The notes below the pieces were generated by a model that ran no database searches, was not told the DNA's origin, and saw only the letters and a program-made list of their open reading frames with translations. 64,000 nt of DNA, taken from positions 248,001 through 312,000 of the forward strand of contig CAVYJC010000011.1 in assembly GCA_963768715.1 (NCBI GenBank). The letters are read 5' to 3'. This document shows, in pieces, positions 1 through 9,645 of the stretch (position 1 is its first letter; every line of letters starts with the position of its first letter). The position numbers and the translations under genes were made by a program. This stretch comes from DATKEJ01 sp963768715. GTDB lineage: Bacteria; Bacteroidota; Rhodothermia; Rhodothermales; DATKEJ01.

Positions 1-1731
1 GGTGATCGAAGTGACGTCGATCTTTCGGTTGCGAAAGAAATGAATGCCGCAGCGATCGTGGACGGGTACCTGACGTCGTGGCGAACCAATGGTCTCCGGA
101 AGGCCGACCATGCCGGCTCAGCTTGTGAAGACTTGTTAGGCAGCGGTCAAGGTGCGGTGTCAAGCTTCAACGGTTCCTTCGCCTGCGTCAGACTGGATCT
201 GGTAAACATGCAGGCGTCAGTCTGGGCAGATCGCATTGCTTCCCGGCCCGTCTGGTTCGCCGCCCAGGACGGGACCTGGTACGTCGGTAACAGCACGGCA
301 GCCATGGCTACGGTGATGGAGAGGCAGCCCAAACTGAATCCCGCAGGACTCTGGTCCCTGTTCCTCAGTTCCCGACACGTGGGCTCGGAGGGACTATACG
401 CAGGTTTCCGTAACCTGCACGGTGGGGAAGTGGCGGATCTGTCACGCTCCGCATCACATCTCGCCATTCGTAAATGGTGGTCACTCGGGTTTTCGCCGGA
501 TCACACGCGATCGGCCGGCAGTTGGGGAGAGGAAATCGCGGCGCAGCTTCAGACGTCGGCGAAGAGATTGCTCAGCGTCTCGCCATCTCCGCATTTGTTC
601 TTGAGCGGGGGACTGGATTCCCGCATTGCGATGGGCGCACTAGGCGAATCGGTCAAGGGCGTCACGCTCACCTCGACGCCCAACAACATGAACGTCCGCA
701 TCGCTCGCCGCGCCGCTCACTGGGCCGGGGCTTCACACCAAACGATTGAGCGGTCGGCAAACTGGTACTTGGATCGCTTCGAAGCGGCGGCGCTTCTGGC
801 GGGCGGCAACTATAACCTGGCGCATGCGCACTACCTCGCGCCGATTCCAGTGGTTCAGTCCGAAAATTCAGGCGCCACATTCCTCCTCGGGGACCTGCTG
901 GAGAACTTCAACAAGCATTACTTCAAACCCGAGAACGGGCGCCCGTGGCGTTTCGTGCCGGAGAACATTCCTACGTTCTACGGGCAGCTATACTCGTACA
1001 TGCATCCGGATGTCGAGCGGCTGAGGCGACTCTTTCAGCCGGAGGTTGCCTCGGTGCTCGAGGAGGCCTGGCGAGCAGAGTTCGTTGACATCTGCCGGGA
1101 CGTCCGTAGCGTTTCCGACGACGACAAGGATTGTTTCGACGCACTTTTCCGCTGGTACGACTGCAGTCTTTGTCCGACCTACCTCATGCTCGAATGCATT
1201 CGCCCGCTTGCGAGAGAGCGGAATCTGATGTTTGACAACGACATGCTGGATCTCCTTACGCGGATTCCCGCCGAACTCCGCGGGGCCGGTGTGCTCCATC
1301 CTTGGACGCTCTGGCATCTGAATAAACGTCTCGCGGTTCTACCTGACTCTAATTATTGGCTCCCTCCGATGACTCCGAAGCTTGTGAAGCAGCTGGCCCG
1401 AAAAGTGCGACCGATCGCAGGACGCATTCGTCGAAAGGCGGCACGAGCCAGGAACGGAACGGCGCCGGCCGTGAAGACGGAGGGCTCCTGGCATATGCTG
1501 GGTACGCGATATCGCGACGACGAGCGGCACAGAGAGTTTATCGAGGCTGTACTCAACGATCCGTCGTGTTTTCCGGCGGAGATATTTCGACCGGAGGCAA
1601 TATGCGCGCTGTGGAAGATGTTCTTGAGCGATCCGTCGACGAAGAAACACTATTTCGAAATCAACATGCTTCTGTCGTTCGGCCTACTGCACCGGTTGGT
1701 GCCGACGTCGGGAATGGACGTGGAAGGGTGA
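1..1731 (+). CDS. Asparagine synthase-related amidotransferase (5' end outside window)
   Basis: The frame is open to the window edge and the first ATG is at 40, so the start probably lies upstream. From that Met the protein has 563 residues. Residues 40-85 resemble the end of a class II glutamine amidotransferase fold (FNGSFA, DRIASRPVWF). The ATP-pyrophosphatase loop SGGLDS is at 189-194, at the head of an Asn_synthase domain. The family makes amides from carboxylates with ATP. In polysaccharide loci such homologues probably amidate a sugar acid or act on a nucleotide-sugar, and the downstream glycosyltransferases support that role here. It overlaps the next gene by GTGA. The catalytic N-terminal Cys, if present, is outside the window, so glutamine use cannot be judged. 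Substrate unknown; family assignment fairly secure. Confidence 0.8.
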   Translation, partial: GDRSDVDLSVAKEMNAAAIVDGYLTSWRTNGLRKADHAGSACEDLLGSGQGAVSSFNGSFACVRLDLVNMQASVWADRIASRPVWFAAQDGTWYVGNSTAAMATVMERQPKLNPAGLWSLFLSSRHVGSEGLYAGFRNLHGGEVADLSRSASHLAIRKWWSLGFSPDHTRSAGSWGEEIAAQLQTSAKRLLSVSPSPHLFLSGGLDSRIAMGALGESVKGVTLTSTPNNMNVRIARRAAHWAGASHQTIERSANWYLDRFEAAALLAGGNYNLAHAHYLAPIPVVQSENSGATFLLGDLLENFNKHYFKPENGRPWRFVPENIPTFYGQLYSYMHPDVERLRRLFQPEVASVLEEAWRAEFVDICRDVRSVSDDDKDCFDALFRWYDCSLCPTYLMLECIRPLARERNLMFDNDMLDLLTRIPAELRGAGVLHPWTLWHLNKRLAVLPDSNYWLPPMTPKLVKQLARKVRPIAGRIRRKAARARNGTAPAVKTEGSWHMLGTRYRDDERHREFIEAVLNDPSCFPAEIFRPEAICALWKMFLSDPSTKKHYFEINMLLSFGLLHRLVPTSGMDVEG

Positions 1732-2897
1732 CGCCGACGATCAAAGTCGCCGTCGTCCAGCGCCGGTTGGCCAACTATCGAATACCACTTTACGACGGAC
1801 TCAAGGCCGCCTGTCCCGACATCCGGCTGACGGTTTTCTGCGGGCAGCGAGACGAGGGGAAGGGAACGTCGGGAATTCCAATGTCGGAGGTCGATCCCGA
1901 TTTCGTATGTCGAGTCAAGAATACAAGGATGGGCCCCGTCGGGCGGAAACTTGTCTTTCAAGCGCAGGCCATCCGCAAGGTGCTTGGGAGAGGCTACGAC
2001 GTCGCCGTGTTCGAAGGGTCGCTCTCGGTCATTTCGAATACTGTTCTTCTCGCCTTGCGGCACATGATGCGCGCAAAAAACATTATCTGGCTTAAGGGTT
2101 GGCCGAACGCCGATGAAGAGTCACCGGCAAAGCGGATCATAAAACGGTGGTATCTTCGCCTTGCCGACGGATTGATCGTCTATGGCGAAAGCAGTCGGGA
2201 TGCACTCGCAAGGTATCGTGTGGACGACATGTCCATTACGGTAGTACAGAATACCGTTGCTGTTGGCAACTTGCTGGAGCAAGATGCCCGCAAAACCGAC
2301 TCCCCGGGACACGATCCGACGATCGAAGCAATGCTGACGTCCGACAAGCAGATCATACTGAACATTGGACGTCTCGTATCTAAAAAGGCGGTTTCGGATC
2401 TCATAGAAGCCTATGCGATTCTCAGCCATGAAGGCATGCCGGAGGAAACCCTGCTTGTTATCGCAGGGGCGGGCCCCGATAGGCCGAGGCTTGAGAAAAT
2501 CGCGGGACAGCGGCGAGTTGCAGCGCGATTCGTAGGTCGCGTGGACGACCACGATGCGGCACTTCTTTTCGCCAATGCGTCAGTTTGCGTCTTCCCAGGG
2601 GCGGTCGGCCTTGCATTGAATCAGGCGATGGCGGCCGGCCGGCCAGTTGTCTGCGCAGACGAAAAAGGTCCCGACAGTGAGCTATTGGTCCATGAAGTCA
2701 ATGGTTTGCGGTACGAGAAAGGGGATGTACTTGCACTGGCACGGGCCATTCGGAGACTGCTGGAAACGCCCCATCTCCAAGAAAAGCTCGGATGGCGAGC
2801 GAGAGAAACCGTTCGAGAGCGGGCCACCATGGAGAATATGATTAGCCAGTTTGCATCCGCTCTTCGAAGAGCCATGGATCCCGCAGCGCAGGCCTAA
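1728..2897 (+). CDS. Glycosyltransferase family 4 (GT-B fold)
   Basis: The start is taken as the GTG at 1728, which overlaps the upstream stop as GTGA. The open frame extends further upstream but only as the shadow of the previous gene. The 389-residue product begins with TIKVAVVQRRLANYR, typical of a GT-B first strand, and ends with a Glycos_transf_1 domain (LNIGRLVSKKAVSDLIEAY, then GLALNQAMAAGRPVV). The usual EX7E donor-binding motif is altered: the first Glu is Gly and the second is Gln, as in a subfamily whose motif reads roughly PGAVGLxxNQAMA. It probably adds a sugar to a lipid-linked repeat unit on the cytoplasmic face. Donor and acceptor cannot be read from the sequence. It is part of a tightly overlapping polysaccharide operon. 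Confidence 0.85.
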   Translation: MTPTIKVAVVQRRLANYRIPLYDGLKAACPDIRLTVFCGQRDEGKGTSGIPMSEVDPDFVCRVKNTRMGPVGRKLVFQAQAIRKVLGRGYDVAVFEGSLSVISNTVLLALRHMMRAKNIIWLKGWPNADEESPAKRIIKRWYLRLADGLIVYGESSRDALARYRVDDMSITVVQNTVAVGNLLEQDARKTDSPGHDPTIEAMLTSDKQIILNIGRLVSKKAVSDLIEAYAILSHEGMPEETLLVIAGAGPDRPRLEKIAGQRRVAARFVGRVDDHDAALLFANASVCVFPGAVGLALNQAMAAGRPVVCADEKGPDSELLVHEVNGLRYEKGDVLALARAIRRLLETPHLQEKLGWRARETVRERATMENMISQFASALRRAMDPAAQA

Positions 2898-3685
2898 TGC
2901 GTCGTTGGTCGAAACGATCGCTGCAGTTTCTCGCCCGACCGCTACGCCCGCTTCTCGCGACGACAACCTATACGATGCGAAGCGGTCCTGCCAGGGGTCT
3001 AAAACGGCAGGGTGGATTCATGTTCGTACCGGCCTCCCCGTCGTCGGAGGAGCGGTACCTGTCCAGCCTGGATCTGGCCGGGAAAACTGTCTATGACGTG
3101 GGGGCGAATATCGGGGTGATGAGCCTGTTCTTTGCACGGAAGATAGGACCGGATGGCTGCGTCATTGCATTCGAGCCCAATCCGGATACAATCCCACATC
3201 TGACGAGAAACATTCAATGCAACGACTTCCGGCAGATCCGGGTCTTTAACGTCGGGCTGGGTGAGTCTCGGCGGCAGGGCGAACTGGTTGTACACAAAGG
3301 GCGCCGCGGAAGTGGTTCGATGGAAGAGTCGATTGCAGGCCGTTTCCTTAGAGAGGGGAACAACAAGCGCTACAGGGTCGACGTGCACGACCTCGACGGC
3401 CTCATTCGTGGCAATGCTCTACCGGATCCAGACTTCGTCAAGATTGACACGGAAGGAATGGAGTTTCAGTGCCTTCAAGGCATGACGCAAACCATCCGCA
3501 ACAAAAAGCCGGAGTTGTTCATCGAGTTGCACGGCACTTCGCTCGACGAGAAGGCTCGTTCAACTCGAGCAGTTCTCAAGCTCTTGTGGTCGTTTGACTA
3601 CCGCGTATGGTCCGTCCACCACAACATGAGCGTCACTGAAGAAAACTGGCAGGCGCTGACTAGGGGACATATCCATTGCAAGTGA
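2897..3685 (+). CDS. FkbM family SAM-dependent methyltransferase
   Basis: The protein has 262 residues. Its ATG overlaps the previous TAA by one base (TAATG). The SAM-binding glycine motif VYDVGANIGVMSLFF is followed by an acidic end of strand 2 (AFEPNP) and the FkbM signature FVKIDTEGMEFQCLQG. These are the diagnostic features of the FkbM (Methyltransf_21) family, which O-methylates sugars or polyketides. Here, between glycosyltransferases and a ligase-like membrane protein, it most likely methylates a sugar of the surface polysaccharide. The first 40 residues are basic and hydrophobic but do not form a clear signal peptide. No sign of truncation. Confidence 0.88.
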   Translation: MRRWSKRSLQFLARPLRPLLATTTYTMRSGPARGLKRQGGFMFVPASPSSEERYLSSLDLAGKTVYDVGANIGVMSLFFARKIGPDGCVIAFEPNPDTIPHLTRNIQCNDFRQIRVFNVGLGESRRQGELVVHKGRRGSGSMEESIAGRFLREGNNKRYRVDVHDLDGLIRGNALPDPDFVKIDTEGMEFQCLQGMTQTIRNKKPELFIELHGTSLDEKARSTRAVLKLLWSFDYRVWSVHHNMSVTEENWQALTRGHIHCK

Positions 3686-3728
3686 TTTCTCCTGGGCAGG
3701 GAAACGCGAGCGGGAGTACCAACCTCGC

Positions 3729-5051
3729 ATGACATTTCGAAGGTGGAGATCGTGGTTCCGAAGCGTACCCTGGGTGCTACGCTGGTTCCTCGTCCTGATT
3801 CTGATCAGGCCCGGTCTCGACACGCTTTACTACGTGAAGGATGTGTCTCCGATGCTGTCCCCTCTGAACATCGTCGGAGTTCTTACTCCCATCCTAATTG
3901 TTGTCGCCCTCTTCTCAAAACAGGTGTCGCCCATCAGAAAGGTGTTTGCCGACCAAGTCTTTGTTGCCTGGGGCGCGTTGATCGGCCTCAACGTGGTAGC
4001 CGTGTTGACGATCAGTCTGTCGTTCCAGGCGATCGAAGTCGCCGTCAAGCTCTTCTCGCCGTTTCTGATTTTCCTGTTTGGCCGACGATTGATAAGGTCG
4101 AAACGCGACCTGGTCGGCGTCTTAACGACGTTTCTCTATTCGACAGCCTTCCCATTCGGCATGCTGTTCTATGAGAAGATCTTCGGACCACTTGGGCGGT
4201 CGCCAGTCTTAACTCGAGGCTTCTATCGCTCGAGCGGGTTGTATGCCGACGTGATGAGCTATGCTATCTACTTCGTCGGCGCCTTCCTCGTTGCGGGCTT
4301 CTTGTTTCTTCTGGAGGAAGGTGAATCTACCCTGACGAGACGGACACTCCGCCTGGCCGTGGTGTCCAGTCTTTCCCTTGTCGGTCTCCTTCACATCCAT
4401 CACACGGCCAGTTACGTGGTGGCATTCGCAGTCGCAGGTCTGCTCGTGTATCACGTCTTGGGTCGTAAAGGTGCTGGGGTCGGCGCCATCATCGTTCTCA
4501 CGTGCCTCGGAGCCGGAATCGTGTTTTTTGCAGGACACGTAATTGACGAGAGACTCTCCGCAAGTTTCAGTACAGAGATCGAGGTGGTCGAAGGGGACGC
4601 GGACACGCAGCGGGCGTTTCACGGACGTATGAGCCGCTGGACTCGCTATGTAGACGCGTGGGAGGACCGGCCTATGGTAGCCAAGGTGCTCGGCGTCTCA
4701 ACCACCTCTACCAAACTGGAGGGTGGGATGCTTCTCGGGATACACAGTGATTATCTGCGAATTCTTTTCGTATGCGGGTATGCCGGTTTGGCGTGTTACT
4801 TAATGTTTTACTTGGCATTATTTCTTCGTAGTGGAAGTCGTTCCAGAGCGGCCGATCGTTTCATTATCCGGGGGGCCATCGCCATCATGCTGCTGTACTC
4901 CGTGACGACCGTAGCCACCATCTACTTTCCGCTGGTCTATCTGTCCTTCTGCATATTCGCCTACGCAGCACTGCCGGCGACCGAGCCGGTGGTGGTCCGA
5001 CAAATGGTACCTCGACGCCGCCGACTACATCCTAATCTCCTCGCCGGATGA
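3729..5051 (+). CDS. O-antigen ligase/polymerase-like membrane protein
   Basis: The 440-residue protein is strongly hydrophobic with about ten to twelve membrane segments. It has one large hydrophilic loop (about residues 285-330, containing FSTEIEVVEGDADTQRAFHGR and the RxxRW-like MSRWTRYVDAWEDRP). This topology is typical of Wzy polymerases and WaaL ligases, which join lipid-linked glycans in the periplasm. There is no decisive motif to separate polymerase from ligase. It sits 43 bases after the methyltransferase gene and overlaps the next glycosyltransferase by ATGA, so co-translation is likely. It is the only polymerase/ligase candidate in the locus. No Wzx flippase or ABC exporter is seen inside the window. 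Confidence 0.75.
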   Translation: MTFRRWRSWFRSVPWVLRWFLVLILIRPGLDTLYYVKDVSPMLSPLNIVGVLTPILIVVALFSKQVSPIRKVFADQVFVAWGALIGLNVVAVLTISLSFQAIEVAVKLFSPFLIFLFGRRLIRSKRDLVGVLTTFLYSTAFPFGMLFYEKIFGPLGRSPVLTRGFYRSSGLYADVMSYAIYFVGAFLVAGFLFLLEEGESTLTRRTLRLAVVSSLSLVGLLHIHHTASYVVAFAVAGLLVYHVLGRKGAGVGAIIVLTCLGAGIVFFAGHVIDERLSASFSTEIEVVEGDADTQRAFHGRMSRWTRYVDAWEDRPMVAKVLGVSTTSTKLEGGMLLGIHSDYLRILFVCGYAGLACYLMFYLALFLRSGSRSRAADRFIIRGAIAIMLLYSVTTVATIYFPLVYLSFCIFAYAALPATEPVVVRQMVPRRRRLHPNLLAG

Positions 5052-6294
5052 GTGGAGCGGAGACGGCCGTAAACGGCAAGTTTTGCCGCGATGTCCGGCC
5101 CAAACCAAAGGTGCTGCTGCTCGGCAAGCTCCCCCCGCCATATATGGGACCTGCCGTGGCCACGCGGATCTTGCTCGACTCCCGGCTAAAGGAAATGTAT
5201 CAGCTCATACACGTCGATACCGGGGCAAACGAGTCGCTCGGTACGATTGGAAAATGGAGCCTCCGGAAAGTTGCGGCAACCTTGGGTATCTATCGAAGAA
5301 TGATTCGGGCACTTTGGCGCGACAAGCCCGATCTCGCCATCATCCCCATCAGTCAGTCGACGACGGGCTTTCTCAAAGATTCTGTGTTCATCATGCTGTC
5401 GCGACTCTCCGGCACACGCGCGCTGGTGCATCTCAGGGGAAGCGACATCTTGAATTGGATGGAACGTTCATCTCCCCTGACGCGGGCATACGTGAGTAAG
5501 GTGCTGCGGTGGGCCGACGGCGCAATCGTCCTCGGCGAGAACCTCCGCTACCTGTTCGGGACATTCTACCCCGATTCGCGCATCTTCGTCGTCGCAAACG
5601 GAGCCGACTACCGCTTCCCGGAAACACGTCGCGCTCACGCAGAGGCTTGTCCGACGTGTTGTGCATCTCGAATCTGAAGGCATCAAAGGGGATTCAGGAC
5701 GTTATCGAGGCCGCCTCGATCTTGTGCGACCGAGGCGTCACCGACTTCGAAGTGCAAATCGTGGGTGCCTGGAGAAGCGAGCGGTTCAAGACCGCCTGCG
5801 AACGCGCGGTCGACGAGGGGGATCTGCCTGTCGTCTTCAACGAGCCGGCCTTCGGTGAGGACAAGCTCCGGTTCCTCGCCGATGCCGACATATTCGGCTT
5901 TACGCCGCGCGAACCGGAGGGCCATCCATGGGTGATCGTCGAGGCCCTGGCTGCCGGATTACCCATCGTCTCGACCGATCAGGGAGCCATTCGAGAGTCG
6001 GTGTTGGACGGCGTCAACGGGTACCTGGTCGAATCGAGCAGTCCGAACGAGATCGCCGATCGGCTGCAGCGGCTGATAGAGGATCGGGACCTGAGAGATC
6101 GCTTCGGCGCGGCAAGCCGGAGCCACTATGAAGCGCATTTCACGGAGGAAAGAATGGTCGCGTCGCTCAGTGATGCGATTGAGTCCGTCCTTTCTGAGGT
6201 GCAAGGCTCAGTCGGCGCGGAGCGCATCACGCCAATCCCGAGAGAACTGGGGAGCTTGCGAATGAATACGTCTGACACTGTAGGCGAGGCATGA
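5048..6294 (+). CDS. Glycosyltransferase family 4, frameshifted as assembled
   Basis: Two overlapping reading frames make one protein. The first (from ATG 5048, overlapping the upstream stop as ATGA) gives the N-terminal half (VLLLGKLPPPYMGPAVATRI ... FVVANGADYRFPE). The second carries the C-terminal half (DVLCISNLKASKGIQDVIEA, then EPEGHPWVIVEALAAGLPIV with an intact EX7E motif) and ends at 6294. The switch lies at about 5625-5655 and needs one base restored, or two removed. Repaired, the product is about 415 residues, normal for GT4. It probably transfers a hexose in polysaccharide repeat assembly. Whether the break is real or an assembly indel cannot be told from the sequence, but both halves keep family motifs right up to the break, which favours a recent or artificial event. 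Confidence 0.78.
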
Positions 6295-8416
6295 AACAAC
6301 TCACCCAACGCCTCAAATCCGGCCAAATGGAGCTGCTTGAAGTGCCCGCGCCGGCACTCGGCCCCCGCTCGGTCCTGGTCCGCACTCATTTCTCCGTCAT
6401 AAGCGCCGGCACCGAAGGCAAGTCCGTCCGCGACGCCCGCCGCGGATACGTCGGCAAGGCGCTCGCGCGCGAGAAGGAAGTCAGGCAGGTGATTCAGTCC
6501 GTGAGACAGAACGGACTTTCCGTCCACCTACGAACGCGTGATGAACCGGCTCGAAGCACCCTCGGCTCTCGGGTACAGCTGTGCCGGCGACGTCATAGCG
6601 GTCGGCGAGGAGGTGACGGAGTTTACGGTCGGGCAGCGCGTCGCGTGCGGAGGTAACGGCGCGGTGCACGCCGAGGCCGTGGCGGTCCCGCAGAACCTCT
6701 GCGTCAAGATTTCCGATCAGGTTGATCTGAAACATGCCGCGTTCACGACGATCGGAGCTGTTGCGCTCCAGGGAATCCGCCAGGCGGATTTGGGACTTGG
6801 CTCCAATTGCCTCGTCATCGGACTCGGTCTCGTCGGATTGCTTACGGCACAGCTGCTGGAAGCCTCCGGAGTACGTGCCATCGGCGTGGACGTCGACCCG
6901 AAACAGGTCGACTTGGCGCATCGAACCGGTGTATCGTTGGCGCTCGCCAGAAATTCCCAGGGCGTGGAAGACACCATACGACAGGCCACCCGCGGCAAAG
7001 GCGTCGATGCCGTGATTATTACCGCGTCGACTGACTCCACGGATCCCGTCGAGCTTGCCGGACGCCTTTGCCGGCAGAAAGGGCGCGTCGTCGTCGTCGG
7101 CAGCGTGCCGACCGGCTTCAGCCGCGAACATTATTACCGTAAAGAACTCGATCTCCGCATGTCCTGCTCGTACGGTCCTGGCAGGTACGATCCAAGCTAC
7201 GAGGAGCACGGCATCGACTATCCCATCGGATACGTCCGGTGGACGGAGAACCGCAACATGCAGGCCTTTGCGGACCTGCTGGAACAGCGGAAGATTGACG
7301 TCCAACCGCTCCTCACCCACACGTTCTCGCTCGACCGGGTCGCGGAGGCCTATGAGCTGATACTGTCCCGCACGGAACCCGTTGGCGGCGTCCTCCTCGA
7401 ATACGACACGTCACAATCGATCGAGAAGAGGATAGAGGTCGGATCGAAAGCCTTTCCCGAAACCGACCTCCGCGTCGGATTCATCGGGGCGGGCTCCTTC
7501 GCGAAGAACGTGCTTCTGCCAAAAATCAAAGGTCGAGCGAGCCTTGGTCGGCGTCGCGACGGCGCGACCCAACAACGCCCGCTATGTCGCCGATAAGTTC
7601 GATTTTCAATACTGCACCGGTGGGGCGGAAGAGATTCTTGCGGATGACGGGATCAACGTCGTGTTCATCACCACGAGGCACAACCTGCACGCACCCCTGG
7701 TTCTCAGGGCGCTGGAAGCCGGCAAGCACGTTTTCGTGGAGAAGCCGCTGTGTCTGACCCCGGACGAACTCGAAACGATCGAATCGGCATACGCGGAGTC
7801 CAGCAGCCGCCTGATGGTGGGATTCAATCGTCGCTTCGCCCCGCAAATCCGGCGCCTGATGGCTTCGCTCCCGATCGCCGTTCCGAGGGCGATCAATTAC
7901 CGGATCAATGCGGGCGGGGCGGCGCCGAACCACTGGATTCATGACGCAAAAGTCGGCGGCGGCCGCATCATCGGCGAAGTTTGTCATTTCATCGATCTGG
8001 CTTCGTACATCGCGGGCTCCCGGGTCATTTCCGTCGGTGCGCAGGCGATGGCCGATCCCGACGGACTAAACGACACCCTGGTGCTGACCATGGGCTTCAG
8101 CAACGGCAGTACGGCGGCGATTTCGTACTTCTCAAATGGCAATTCTCGTCTTCCGAAGGAGAGGCTGGAGGTTTTCTGTGCCGGAGAGACGGCTGTGCTC
8201 GATGATTTTCGAACGCTGACGGTATACGGGGACAAGACGAGGACGCACCGTCTGAGGAAGCAGGACAAGGGACATGCCGAGGAAATCCGGCTGTTTCTCG
8301 ATGCCGTCTCATCGGGCGGACCGGCGCCGATTGCTTTCGATCAGATCGTCCATTCCACACGGACAACCTTTATGGTGCTCCAGTCTCTTTCCGAGGGTCG
8401 GTTCTTACAGCCATGA
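6291..8416 (+). CDS. Bi-domain oxidoreductase: zinc-type alcohol dehydrogenase fused to Gfo/Idh/MocA, two frameshifts as assembled
   Basis: Three frames combine to about 708 residues. Segment one (6291 to about 6510) starts the GroES-like dehydrogenase domain. Segment two (to about 7535) has its Rossmann fold (CLVIGLGLVGLLTAQLLEASG) and begins a second domain (DLRVGFIGAGSFAKNVLLP). Segment three completes the Gfo/Idh/MocA domain (VFVEKPLCLT, GRIIGEVCHFIDLASYIAGS). Both breaks fit one extra base: in the ctttccg run near 6510 and in gccttgg near 7535. This fused architecture recurs in lipopolysaccharide and exopolysaccharide loci and is thought to modify nucleotide- or lipid-linked sugars; the substrate is not established. 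It overlaps its neighbours by ATGA on both sides. Confidence 0.82.
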
Positions 8417-9645
8417 GTCCGGTTGACACGCGGGAGGCGCTCCGTTCGCTTCGGACATGGGTCGAAGCAGAAGGGTTTAAAGGTTATGATCCCTACGATG
8501 CGCTTTCCGGCCGGATCGATTTTCGCCGCTTCGGGAAATGGACGCCGATCGTCGCTACCCAGATCCAGAAGCGAAATCCGCTGAACATTCGGTCTTTGCT
8601 TGGGATCGATAAAACATACAATCCCAAGGCTCTGGGACTGTTTCTGGAGGCATACAGCTTGCTCTACGCGGTGGAAGGAGAGGAGGAGGCGCGAATGACG
8701 GCCGAGTGGCTGTTCGAGAGGTTGCGTGAAACTTGTTCGCAAGAATACAGCGGAGCTTGTTGGGGCTATCCCTTTGATTGGGCAAGCCCCGTCAAGTATG
8801 TGCCCGCTGGGACGCCTTCGTCCGTCGTAACGGGTTTTGTAGTGCGGGGTATGCTCCAGTACTACGCCGCGACGGATGATCCGAGAGCGCGCAATCTGAT
8901 CCAGAGCGCGTCGAACTTCGTTCTCCAGGACTTGCCTCGGTTCGAAACGGACGAAGACTGCTGCTTCAGCTACACGCCGATCATGCAGGATTGCTGCTAC
9001 AACGCGAGCCTTCTGGCTGCTGAAACGCTGGCCGGAGGGTATGCCGTTTCACAGGACCCGGACCCAAACATCCTTTCAATTGTCGGAAAAGCCGTTGATT
9101 TCGTCGTTGCCCGTCAGAAGGAGGATGGCCACTGGAACTACAGTGTCGACCCGGCAACCGGCGCGGAGCGCGCCCAAATCGATTTTCACCAGGGCTTTAT
9201 TCTCGATTCGCTGACGGCGTGCATCCGTCTGTGCGATTTTCAGAATCCGAGATACGTGGCGGCCGTCCGGAAGGGTGCGCACTTCTATCGCACGATGCAA
9301 TTCTCGGGTGATGGTCGCGCTTATTGGAGACTTCCAAAAGAGTGGCCGACCGACATCCATCATCAGGCGCAGGGGGTCATTTCATTCACCAAGCTCGCGG
9401 AACTGGATCCGGCGTACGGCGAATTTGCAGGGACCATCGCGCGCTGGACCATCACTCACATGATGGATGACGACGGCTTCTTCCACTACAGAAAAGGCCG
9501 CGTCTTGACAAACCGAATTCCGTACATGCGATGGGGTCAGGCCTGGATGATGCTCGCGCTGTGTCAACTCGCTCTGAACGATCATTCTCGCGATACCCAC
9601 TCACTTGGCGGGGAAGTCAAAATGCCTGTACACGCAGATGCGTGA
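8413..9645 (+). CDS. Alpha/alpha-toroid protein of the polysaccharide locus, function unknown
   Basis: The 410-residue protein starts at an ATG overlapping the previous stop (ATGA). It has repeated helical pairs with aromatic and Gly-rich turns (GACWGYPFDW, EDGHWNYSVD, IDFHQGFILDSL) typical of (alpha/alpha)6 toroids such as terpene cyclases, glucuronyl hydrolases and polysaccharide lyases. No signal peptide is seen. A Cys-rich stretch (DEDCCFSY, QDCCYN) lies around residues 175-195. Polysaccharide loci with a bi-domain oxidoreductase often carry a heparinase II/III-type protein next door, and this toroid may fill an equivalent place as a glycan-processing enzyme, but no catalytic residues can be assigned. 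Function is an inference from neighbourhood and fold only. Confidence 0.6.
   Translation: MSPVDTREALRSLRTWVEAEGFKGYDPYDALSGRIDFRRFGKWTPIVATQIQKRNPLNIRSLLGIDKTYNPKALGLFLEAYSLLYAVEGEEEARMTAEWLFERLRETCSQEYSGACWGYPFDWASPVKYVPAGTPSSVVTGFVVRGMLQYYAATDDPRARNLIQSASNFVLQDLPRFETDEDCCFSYTPIMQDCCYNASLLAAETLAGGYAVSQDPDPNILSIVGKAVDFVVARQKEDGHWNYSVDPATGAERAQIDFHQGFILDSLTACIRLCDFQNPRYVAAVRKGAHFYRTMQFSGDGRAYWRLPKEWPTDIHHQAQGVISFTKLAELDPAYGEFAGTIARWTITHMMDDDGFFHYRKGRVLTNRIPYMRWGQAWMMLALCQLALNDHSRDTHSLGGEVKMPVHADA

Noticed and set aside
1356..1727. An upstream extension of the first GT4 gene
   Set aside because: This part is an out-of-frame reading of the asparagine-synthase-like gene; the GT-B fold starts at the GTG at 1728.
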